Positions 38,021 to 48,930 of a stretch of 64,000 bases of DNA are shown here, one piece after another. A program made the translations under genes and the position numbers. Each line of letters opens with the position of its first letter. The stretch's first letter is position 1. Source of the stretch: Eulemur rufifrons (lineage: Eukaryota > Chordata > Mammalia > Primates > Lemuridae); NCBI RefSeq assembly GCF_041146395.1, contig NC_091009.1:2057001-2121000 (forward strand), given 5' to 3'. A model generated the notes under the pieces. It saw only the letters and a program-made list of their open reading frames with translations, was not told where the DNA came from and searched no databases.

Positions 38021-39100
38021 AGGCTTGCTAAACTCCAGTTTGGAAGAATTGCTATAGTCATATATAGGGATGCTTACATTTACTGATAGAAAGCAACTAT
38101 TGGTGTGTGATTTGTAGGCTTGCCTTACTCTAGTTTGGATGAAGAAGCTGAATCATATATAGGAATATTAGCTTTGAGTTAGAGGAAGCATCTATGGGGG
38201 GTGCTTTTTTGGCTTGTTAAACTCTGGTTTGGAAGAAGTTCGAGAGTCTTATATAGGAACGATATCATTCATTCAGAGAAAGCAATTATAGGGAGTTGGT
38301 TTGTAGGCTTGCTAAGCTCTAGTTTGGAGGAAGGCGAGAGTCATATATAGGAACGCTTACATTCACATAAAGCGTCTACGGGGGGACGGTTTCTAGGCTT
38401 CCTAAACTCTAGCTTGGAAAAAGAGGACAGTTATGTATAGGAACTCTCGGCGGGGGATTTGTAGCATTGCTAAAATCTTAGATTGGAAAAGTTGCGAGAG
38501 TCATACATAGGAATGTTAACATTCACTCAATGAAAGCAACTATAAGGGGTGCTTTCCAGGCTGGCTACACTCTAATTTGGAAAAAGTGCGACAGTCATAT
38601 ATAGGAAGGCTTATATTCACTCAGACAAAGCAATTATGTGTAGGTGTATAGTAGGCATGCTAACTCTAGTTTGGAAAATTTCGAGAGCCATGTATAGGAA
38701 AGCTTACAGTAACTTAGAGAAAGCAACGAACGGGGGTGGAGTGTAGGCTTGCTAAACTCTAGTTTGGAGGAAGTGCCATAGTCCTATATAGGAACGCTTA
38801 AATTCGTTCAGAGAAAACAGCTGTCGGGGATTGGTTTGTAGACATAACTCAAGTTTGGAAGAAGTGCGAGAGACATATATAGGAATGTTTACATTGACTC
38901 AAAGAAAGCAACTATGGGGGAGTGTTATTTTGGCATGCCAGATGCTAGTTAGGAAGAAGTACAAGACTCATATATAGGAACGCTTACATTCACACAGCGA
39001 GAGCAACTACGGAGTAGTGTCAGGTAGACATGTTAAAGTCTAGCTTGGGAGAAGTTCCAGAGTCCTATATAGGAAAGGTAACAGCCACTTTGAAAAAGCA
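38018..39100 (+). repeat. Monomeric, divergent edge of the 93-bp satellite (left)
   Basis: The first ~11 monomers next to the class E island show no trimer order and differ strongly from one another. One near 38,430 lacks about 25 bp, and anchors vary (CTCAAGTTTGGAAG, GATGCTAGTTAGG). The mirror stretch on the right carries the same private changes. Confidence 0.78.
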
Positions 39101-42100
39101 AGTCTTGGCGGGTGGTTTGTAGGCCTGCAAAACCCTGTTTTGGTTGAAGTGTGAGAGTCATATATGAGAACGCTTACATTCCCTCAGAGAAAGCAACGAT
39201 GGGGTTGTTTGTAGGCTTACTAAACTGCAGTTTGGAAGAAGCACGAGAATCACATATAGGAACACATACATTTTGACGCACTGAAAGTAACTATGGGGTG
39301 GTGTTTTATAGGCATGCTAAACTCTAGTTTGGACGAAGTTTGAGAATCACATATAAGAAAGCTTACAGTCACTTAGAGAAAGCAAATCTCTGGGTGTGGA
39401 AAGTAGGCCTGCTAAACTCTATTTTGGTTGAAGTGTGAGAATAATATATGGGAACGCTTACATTCACTCAGAGAAAACAACGTTTGGGTGGTGGTTTGTA
39501 GGGCATACTAAACTGTAGTTTGGAAGAAGTACGAGAGTCCTATATAGGAACACTTACATTCACGCAGAGAAAGCACTTATGGCGTCAGGTTTTGTAGGCA
39601 TGCTAAACTGCAGTTTGGAAGAAGTTGGAGAACCTTATACAGGAATGATTACCATCACCTAGGGAAAGCAACTCTCGGGAGATTGTTTGTACACATGCTA
39701 AACTCTACTTTGGATGAAGTGTGAGAGTCAAACATGGGACCGCTTACATTCTCTCAGAGAAACAACATTGGGCTGGTTTTTGTAGGCATACTAAATAGTT
39801 TGGAAGAAGTATGAGAATGATATTTGGGAACGCTTACATTCACCCAGAGAAAGCAACTACGGGGTGGTGTTTTGTAAGCATGCTATAGTTTGGAAGAAGT
39901 TCTAAACCTGAACAGTCACTTAGAGAAAGCAACTCTTGGTGGGTGATTTTTAGGTCTGCTAAATTGTATTTTGAAAGAAGTACCAGAGTCATATATACTA
40001 ATGCTTACATTCATGCAAAGAAAAAACTATGGGGTGATGTTTTGTGGGCATGTTAACCTGTAGTTTGGAAGAAGTTGGAGAGTCTTATTTAGGAAAGCTT
40101 ACAGTCACCTAGAGAAAGCAACTCTCGGGAGATCCTTTCTTGGCCTGCTAAACTCTACTTTGGATCAATTGTGAGAGTCAAACATGGGAATGCTTTCATT
40201 CATTCAGAGAACGCAACGTTTGGGTGGTGGTTTGTAGGCATTCTAAACTGTATTTTGGAGGAAGTACGAGAGTCATATATCTGAACGCTTACATTCAGGC
40301 ATAGACAGCAACTCTGGGGTCGTATTTTGTTGGCATGCTAAACTGTGGTTTGGAAGAAGTTCGAGCGTCTTATATAGGAAAGATTACAGCGACACAGAGA
40401 AAACAGTTCTCGGAAGTTTATTGGTAGGCCTGTTAAACTCTAATTTGGATGAAATGTGAGAACACTTGCATTCATTCACTCAGAGAAAGAAACATTATCG
40501 TGATGGTTTGAAGGCATAATAACTGTAGTTGGGAAGAAGTAGGAGAGTCATATATATGAACGGTTACATTCACGCAGAGAAAGCAACTGTGGGGTGGCGC
40601 AGGTATGCATGTTAATCTGTAGTTTGGAGGAAGTGCGAGAGTCATATCTGGGGAAAATTACAGTCACTTAGAGAAAGGAACCATCTTGGGCTGGTTTGTA
40701 GATCTGCTAAATTCTATTTTGGAAACAGAGTGTGAGTCATATATGGGAACGCTTATGTTCACTCAGAGAAAGCAACCACGGTGTGGTGTTTTGTTGGCAT
40801 GCTGTAGTTTGAAAGAAGTTGGAGATTCTTATATAGGAAAGTTTACAGTCACCTAGAGAAAGCAACTCACGGGATGTGGTTTGTAGGCCTGCTAAACTCT
40901 AATTTAGATGAAGTGAGAGAGGCATATATATGAACGCTTATATTGATGCAGAGAAAGTAACTATGGGGTGGTGTTTTGTAGGCATGCTAAAATATAATTT
41001 GGAAGAAGTTCGAAAGCAGACAGTCACTTAGAGAAAGCAACTCTCGGCGGTTCATTTTTCGGTCTGCTAAATTGTATTTTGAAAGACGTACCAGAGTCAT
41101 ATATACAAACGCTTACATTCATGCAGAGAAAGCAACTGTGGGGTGGTGTTTTCTAGGCATGCTAAACTCTAGTTTGGACGAAGTTTGAGAATCACATATA
41201 AGAAAGCTTAGAGTCACTTAGAGAAAGCAAATCTCTGGTGTGGAATGTAGGCGTGCTAAACTCTATTTTGGTTTCAGAGTGAGAGTCATATATGGGAAGG
41301 CTTACATTCACTCAGAGAAAGCTACGATGATGTGGTGGTTTGTAGGCATACTAAACTCTAGTTTGGAAGAAGTAGGAGAATGATATATGGGAACACTTAC
41401 ATTCATGCAGAGAAAGCAATTATGGGGTGGATTTTTTGTAGCCATGCTAATCTCTATTTTGCAAGAAGTTAAAGAGTAATATATAGGAAAACGTACCGTC
41501 ATTTATAGAAACCAACTTTCAGGGGATGGTTTGTAGGCCTGCAAAACTCTACTTTGGAAGAAGGGGGAGAGTCATATTGGGGACTGCGTACATTCACTCA
41601 GAGAAATCAACGATCAGGTTGTGGTTTGTAGGCATACTAAACTCTAGTTTGGAAGAAGTACGAGAATCATATATAGGAACGCTTACATTCATGCAGAGAA
41701 AGCAACTATGGAGTGATGTTTGTATGCCTACTAAACTATAGTTTGGGGGATGTTCGAGAGTCATATCTGGGATGCTTACAGTCATTTAGAGAAAGCAACT
41801 CTTGGGGGGGGTGGTTCGTAGGCCTGCTAAACTCTATTTTCAATGAAGTGTTAGAATCATATACAGGAACGCTTACATTCACTCAGAGAAAGCAACGTTG
41901 GGGTGGCCGTTTTTGAGCATACTGAACTCTACTTTGGAAGAGGTACGAGAGACATATACAGGAACGCTTACATTAACACAGAGAAAGCAAATATGGGGTG
42001 CTGTAGTGCAGGCATGCTAAACTATAGATTGGAAGAAGTTCGAAAGCTGACAGTCATTTACAGAAAGCAACTCTTGGCGGGTGATTTTTAGGTCTGCTAA

Positions 42101-44860
42101 ATTGTATTTTGAAAGACGTACCAGAGTCATATAGACAAACGCTTACATTCATGCAGAGAAAGAAACTATGGGGTGATGTGTTGTTGGCATGCTAAACTGC
42201 AGTTTGGAAGGAGTTCGAGAGTGTTATATAGGATAACTTAGAGTCACCTAGAGAAAGCAACACTCGGGACAGCTTTGCAAGCCTGTAAACACTAATTAGC
42301 AGCAATTGTGAGAGTCAAACATGGGAACGCTTACATTCACTCAGAGAACACAACGTTTGGGTGGTGATTTGTAGGCATCATAACTGTAGTTTGGAAGAAG
42401 TAGGAGAGTCATATATATGAACGGTTACATTCACGCAGAGAAAGCAACTGATGGGTGGCGTATGTACACATGTTAATGTATACTTTGGAGGAAGTTCGGG
42501 AGTCTTATCTGGGGAAAATTGCAGTCACTTAGAGAAAGCAACCATCGGGGGCCGTTTTGTAGATCTGCTAAATTCTATTTTGGAAGAAGAGAGAAAGTCA
42601 TATGTGGGAACGCTTATGTTCACTCAGAGAAATCAACGATGGGGCAGTGTTTCGTTGGCATGCTAAACTGTAGTTTGGAAGAAGTTCGCGAGTCTTATAT
42701 AAGAAAGCTTACAGTCACCTAGAGAAAGTAACTCTCGGCAGATTGTTTCTAAGCATGCTAAACTCTAATTTGCATCAATTGTGAGAGTCAAACATGGGAA
42801 CGCTTACATTCACTCAGAGAACGCAACGTTTGGGTGGTGGTTTGTAAGCATTCTAAACTGTATTTTGGAGGAAGTAGGAGAATCATATATACGAATGCTT
42901 ACATTCACGCAGAGAAAGCAACTCTGGGGTCGTATTTTGTTGGCATGCTAAACTGTGGTTTGGAAGAAGTTCGAGAGCCTTATATAGGAAAGATTACACT
43001 GACACAGAGAAAACAACTCTCTGTAGTTTGTTGGTAGGTCTGCTAAACTGTAATTTGGATGAAGTGTGAGAACGCTTGCATTCACTCAGAGAAAGAACTT
43101 TGTCGTGGTGGTTTGTAGGAATAACAACTGTAGTTCGAAGAAGTAGGAGAGTCATATATGAACGGTTACATTCACGCAGAGAAAGCAATTGTGGGGTGGT
43201 GTATGTAATCATCATAATCTGTAGTTTGGAGGAAGTTCGAGAGTCATATCTGGGGAAAATTAGAGTCACTTAGAGAAAGGAACCATCTTGGGCTGGTGTG
43301 TAGGTCTGCTAAATTCTATTTTGGAAAAAGAGTGAGAGTCATATATGGGAACGCTTATGTTCACTCAGAGAAATCAACGATGGGGCGCTGTATTGTTGGC
43401 ATGCCAAACTGTAGTTTGGAAGAAGTTCGAGAGTCTTATATAGGAAAGTTTACAGTCACCTAGATAAAGCAACTCACAGGAGGTGGTTTGTAGGCCGCTA
43501 AACTCTAATTTGGATGAAGTGAAAGAGGCATACATGGATATGCTGCATTCACTCAGAGAAAGGTAAGTTGGAGTGGCGGTTTTTAGGTATACTAAACTCC
43601 AGTTTGGAAGAAGTACGAGAGTCATATATATGAACGCTTATATGGACGCAGAGAAAGCAACTATGGGGTGGTGTTTTGTAGGCATGCTAATATATAATTT
43701 GGAAGAAGTTCGAAAGCAGACAGTCACTTAGAGAAAGCAACTCTTGGCGGTGGATTTTTAGGTCTGCTAAATTGTATTTTGAAAGAAGTACCAGTGTCAT
43801 ATAAAGAACGCTTACATTCATGCAGAGAAAGCATCTGTGGGGTGGTGTATTGTAGACATGCTAAAATCTAGTTTGGACGAAGTTTGAGAATCACATATGA
43901 GAAAGCTTAGAGTCACTTAGAGAAAGCAAATCTCTGGTTGTGGAATGTAGGCGTGCTAAACTCTATTGTGGTTTAAGACTGAGCATCATATATGGAAAGG
44001 GTTACATTCACTCAGAGAAAGCAACGATGGTGTGGTGGTTTGTAGGCATACTAAACTCTAGTTTGGAAGAAGTAGGAGAATGATATATGGGAACGCTTAC
44101 ATTCATGCAGAGAAAGCAATTATGCGGTGGATTTTTTGCACCCATGCTAATCTCTAGTTTGGAAGAAGTTATATAGGAAAGCGTACACTCATTTATAGAA
44201 ACCAATTTACGGGGGATGGATGGTAGGCCTGCAAAACTCTACTTTGGAAGAAGGGGGAGAGTCATATTGGGGACCACGTACATTGACTCAGAGAAATCAA
44301 GGATGGGGTTGTGTTTTGTAGGCATACTAAACTCTAGTTTGGAGGAAGTACGAGAATCATATATAGGAACGCTTACATTCATGCAGAGAAAGCAACTATG
44401 GAGTGATGTTTGTATGCCTACTAAACTATAGTTTGGAGGATGTTCGAGAGTCATATCTGGGAAGCTTACAGTCATTTAGAGAAAGCAACTCTCTGGGGGT
44501 GGTTCGTAGGCCTGCTAAACTCTATTTTCAATGAAGTGTTAGAATCATATACAGGAACGCTTACATTGACTCAGAGAAAGCAACGTTGGGGTGGTGGTTT
44601 GTAGGTATACTAACCTGTAATTTGGAAGAAGTAAAAGAATCACATATAGAACCGCTTACATTCAGGCACTGAAAGCCACTATGGGTTCGTGTTTTTAGGC
44701 ATGCTAAACTGTAGTTTGGAAGAAGTTCGAAAGCTGTCACTTAGAGAAAGAAACTCTCTGCGGGTGATTTTTAGGTCTGCTAAATTGTGTTTTGAAATAA
44801 GTACCAGAATCATAGTTACAAACGGTTACATTCATGCAGAGAAAGAAACTATGGGGTGAT

Positions 44861-44892
44861 GTTTTGTGGGCATGCTAAACTGCCCACAAAAC
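44861..44892 (+). other. Fold-back hairpin: 12-bp perfect inverted repeat, 8-nt loop
   Basis: GTTTTGTGGGCA (44,861-44,872), loop TGCTAAAC, then TGCCCACAAAAC (44,881-44,892). In sibling monomers the sequence after CATGCTAAACTG is TAGTTTGGAAG. Here that stretch is replaced by an inverted copy of the upstream 12 bases, followed by TTCTAAGAAGTTCGAG. This is the expected product of one polymerase template switch within the monomer. Confidence 0.9.
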
Positions 44893-45460
44893 TTCTAAGA
44901 AGTTCGAGAGTCTTATATAGGAAAGCTTACAGTCACCTAGAGAAAGCAACTCTCGGGAGATGGTTTCTAAGCCTGCTAAACTAATTTGCACCGATTGTTA
45001 AAGTCAAACATGGGAAGGTTTACATCCACTCAGAACGCAACGTTTGGGTTGTGGTTTGTGGCCATAATAACTGTAGTTCGGAAAAAGTAGGAAAGTCATA
45101 TATATGAACGGTTACATTCACGCAGAGAAAGCAACTGTTGGGTACCGTATGTACGCGTGCTAATCTATAGTTTGGAGGAAATTCGAGAGTCATATCTAGG
45201 GAAAATTACAGTCACATAGCTAAATCAACCATCGGGGACTGGTTTGTAGGTCTGCTAAATTCTATTTTGGAAAAAGAGATTCATATAAGGGAATGCTTAT
45301 GTTCACTCAGAGAAAGCAACGATCCGGTGGTGTATTGTTGGCATGCTAAACTGTAGTTTGGAAGAAGTTCGAGAGTTTTATATAGGAAAGCTTACATTCA
45401 CCTAGAGAAAGCAACTTTCAGGATGTGGTTTATAGGCCTGGTGAACTCTAATTTGGATCA

Positions 45461-45500
45461 AGTGTGAGAGTCATACATACGAGTTCCAAAATACAGTTTA
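45461..45500. other. Inversion junction within the 93-bp satellite
   Basis: Left-orientation sequence ends GAGAGTCATACATAC at about 45,480. Right-orientation sequence begins GAGTTCCAAAATACAG at 45,481, in the middle of a monomer. The junction is abrupt, with no unique spacer and no perfect small palindrome at the switch. Confidence 0.9.
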
Positions 45501-46030
45501 GTATGCCTACAAACCACCAGCCCAACATTGCTTTCTCTGAGTGGATATAGGCTTTCCCTTATATGAATCTCGGACTGCTTTCAAAATGCAATTTACCGGA
45601 CCTACAAAACACCGCCTGAGAGTTGCTTTCTCTCACTATAAGCTTTCCTATATATGACTTTGGAACATAGTTTAGCATGCCAACAAAAGGCCACCCCATA
45701 GTTTGCGTGAATGTAAGCGTTCCTATGCATCACGCTCGTACTTCTTCCAAACTATAGTACACCTACAAACCACCTCCCCAACTTTGCTTTTTCTGAGTGA
45801 ATGTAAGCATTCTTTTATTCTCGTACTTCCTCCAAACTCCAGTTTAGTGTGACTAAAAACCACCACCGCAACCCTGCTTTCTCTGAGTGAATGTTAGCGT
45901 TCCCGTTTATGATTCACACTTCATCCAAAATAGAATTTAGCAGAACTACAAACCAGCCCCCAAGGGTTGCTTTCTCTATGAGACTGTAAGCTTTCCTATT
46001 ACTCTTAACTTCTTCGCAACTAGAGATTTG

Positions 46031-46490
46031 CATGCCTACAAAACACCACCCCATAGTTGCCCTCTCTGCGTGAATGTAAGCACTTGTATATATGACTCTG
46101 CTACTTCTTCCAAAATACAGTTTAGTATGCTTACAAACAACCAACCAAACGTTGCGTTCTCTGAGAGAATGTTAGCGTTCCCAAGTATGACTGTTCCAAA
46201 TGATGCAAAGTAGAGTTTAGCAGGCTTACAAACTATCTCTCGAAAGTTGCTTCCTCTGGGGGACTGTAAGCTTTCCTATAAAAGACTGTCGAACTTCTTC
46301 GAAACTACATTTCAGCACGCCAACAAAACATCACCACATAGTTTCTTTCTCAGCATAAATATAAGCGATTTTATATATGACTCTGGTACTTCTTTCAAAA
46401 TACAATTTAGCAGACCTCTAAATCAACCGCCGAGAGTTGCCTTCTCTAAGTCACTGTCAGCTTTCGAACTTCTTCCAAATTATATTTTAG
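46031..46490 (-). repeat. Five-monomer tandem duplication, copy 1 (460 bp)
   Basis: Starts at GCCTACAAAACACCACCCC and includes the private stretches CCAAGTATGACTGTTCC and TTTCAGCACGCCAACAAAAC. Copy 2 follows directly. The length matches about five 93-bp monomers. Confidence 0.85.
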
Positions 46491-46947
46491 CAGGCCTACA
46501 AAACACCACCCCATAGTGGCCCTCTCTGGGTGAATGTAAGCGCTCATATATATGACTCTGCTACTTCCAAAATACCGTTTAGTATGCTTACAAACAACCA
46601 CCCAAAAGTTAAGTTCTCTGAGAGAATGTTAGCGTTCCCAAGTATGACTGTTCCAAATGATGCAAAGTAGAGTTTAGCAGGCTTACAAACTATCTCTCGA
46701 AAGTTGCTTCCTCTAGGGGACTGTAAGGTTTCCTATAAAAGACTGTCGAACTTCTTCGAAACTACATTTCAGCACGCCAACAAAACATCACCACATAGTT
46801 TTTCTCAGCATAAATGTAAGAGATTTTATATATGACTCTGGTACTTCTTTCAAAATACAATTTAGCAGACCTCAAAATCAACCGCCAAGAGTTGCATACT
46901 CTAAGTCACTGTCAGCTTTCGAACTTCTTCCAAATTATATTTTAGCA
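46491..46947 (-). repeat. Five-monomer tandem duplication, copy 2 (457 bp)
   Basis: Direct copy of the preceding 460 bp with small deletions, for example CTACTTCCAAAATACC in place of CTACTTCTTCCAAAATAC. CCAAGTATGACTG recurs at 46,638, 457 bp after 46,181. Confidence 0.85.
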
Positions 46948-48619
46948 TGCCTACAAAACACCACCCCATAGTTGCTTTCTCTGCGTCCATATAAGCGTTC
47001 ATATATATGACTCTCGTACTTCTTCCAAACTGGAGTTTAGTATACCTAAAAACCGGCACCACAATTTACCTTTCTCTGAGTGAATGAAGCGTATCCATGT
47101 ATGCCTCTTTCACTTCATCCAAATTAGAGTGTAGTGGCCCACAAACCACCTCCTGTGAGTTGCATTCTCTAGGTGACTGTAAACTTTCCTATATAAGACT
47201 CTGGAACTTCTTCCAAACTACAGTTTAGCATGCCAACAATACAGCGCCCCATCGTTGATTTCTCTGAGTGAACATAAGCGTTCCCATATATGACTCTCAC
47301 TCTTCTTCCAAAATAGAATTTAGCAGACCTACACAACACCCGATGGTTCCAATTCTCTACGTGACTCTAATTTTTCCCACATATGACTCTCGAACTTTCT
47401 CCAAACTATAGATTATGATGATTACATAGGCCACCCCACAGTTGCTTTCTCTGCGTGAATGTAACCGTTCATATATGACTCTCCTTCTTTTAAACTACAG
47501 CATTTATTCCTACAAACCATCACGACAACGTTCTTTCTCTGAGTGAATGCAAGCATTCTCACACTTCATCCAAATTACAGTTTAGCAGACCTACCAACAA
47601 ACTACAGAGAGTTGTTTTTCTCTGTGTCACTGTAATCTTTCTTATGTAAGGCTCTCGAACTTCTTCCAAACCACAGTTTAGCATGCCAACAAAATACGAC
47701 CCCAGAGTTGCTTTCTCTGCGTGAATGTAAGCATTCGTATATATGAGTCTCCTACTTCCTCCAAAATACAGTTTAGAATGCTTACAAACCACCACCCAAA
47801 CGTTGCGTTCTCTGAGTGAATGTAAGCGTTCCCATGTTTGACTCTCACAATTGAGGCAAATTAGAATTTAGCATGCTTAGAAACAATCTCCCGAGAGTTG
47901 CTTTCTCTAGGTGACTGTAATTTTCCCCAGATATGACTCTCGCACTTCCTCCAAACTACAGATTAGCATGCATACATACGCCACCCAACAGTTGCTTTCT
48001 CTGCGTGAATGTAACCGTTCATATATATGACTCTCCTACTTCTTCTGAACTACAGTTATTATGCCTACAAACCACCACCCAAACGTTGTGTTCTCTGAGT
48101 GAATGTAAGCGTTCCAATGTTTGACTCTCACAATTGCTGCTAGTTAGAGTTTAGCAGGCTTGCAAAGCTCTCCTGAGTGTTGCTTTCTCTAGGTGACTGT
48201 AAGCTATCCAAATAACACTCTCGAACTCCTTCCAAACTGCAGTTTAGCATCCCCACAACACATCACCCCATAGTTTCTTTCTATGCATGAATGTAAGCGT
48301 TTGTATATAAGACTCTGACACGTCTTTCAAAATACAATTTAGCAGACTGAAAAAATCACCCACCAAGAGTTGCTTTCTCTAAGTGACTGTCAGCTTTCGA
48401 ACTTCTTCCAATCTATAGTTTAGCATGCCTGCACTACAGCACCCCGTATTTGCTTTCTCTGTGTTAATGTAAGCGTTCGTATTTATGTCTCTCGTACCTC
48501 TTCCAAAGTAGAGTTTAGTATGCTCAAAAACGGCCACCCCAACGTTGCTTTCTCTGAGTGAATGTAAGCGTTCCTGTATATGATTTTAACACTTCATTGA
48601 AAATAGAGTTTAGCAGGCC

Positions 48620-48930
48620 TACGAACCACCCCCCGAGAGTTACATCCTCCAAACTATAGTTTAGTAGGCATACAAACATCACTCCATAGTTGCTTTCTCT
48701 GCGTGAATGTAACCGTTCATATATATGACTTTCCTACTTCTTCCGAACTACAGTTATTATGGCCACAAACTACAACCCAAACCTTGCTTTCTGAGTGGAT
48801 GTAAACCTTCTGATATTTGACTTTAACAGTTGGTGCAAATTAGCAGGCTTAGAAACCATCTCCCGAGAGTTGCTCTCTCTAGGTGACTGTAAGCTTTGCT
48901 ATATAAGATTCTAAACTTCCTCCAAACTAT
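48620..48930 (-). repeat. Rearranged 93-bp satellite segment in the right arm
   Basis: Read outward from the centre, this segment joins pieces whose left-arm partners are out of order: partners of about 44,540-44,420, then about 45,110-44,900, then about 44,430 onward. The join GAGAGTTACATCCTCC near 48,635-48,650 is a shortened monomer. TAGTTTAGTAGGCAT(A) therefore occurs twice, near 48,660 and 48,935. Coordinate sums jump from about 93,358 to 93,824, a change of 466 or about five monomers. Confidence 0.7.

Larger units (their letters stand above)
38018..45480 (+). repeat. 93-bp satellite, left (forward) half
   Basis: About 80 tandem monomers of ~93 bp with the pattern GCTAAACTCTAGTTTGGAAG, GAGAGTCATATATAGGAACG, CTTACATTCACTCAGAGAAA, GCAACTATGGGG, GGTTTGTAGGC. 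Inside about 39.1 kb the monomers form trimers of ~279 bp. In type 1 the anchor is preceded by GGCATGCTAAACTG and followed by GAAGTTCGAGAGTCTTATAT and CAGTCACCTAGAGAAAG. Type 2 has GGCCTGCTAAACTCTAATTT with GGATGAAGTGTGAGAG. Type 3 has GGCATACTAAACTGTAG with GAAGTACGAGAGTCATATA. A super-repeat of ~2.69 kb is visible: CTAAACTATAGTTTGGGGG at 41,731 and its sibling at 44,421. No gene, and no known satellite family recognised. Confidence 0.95.
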
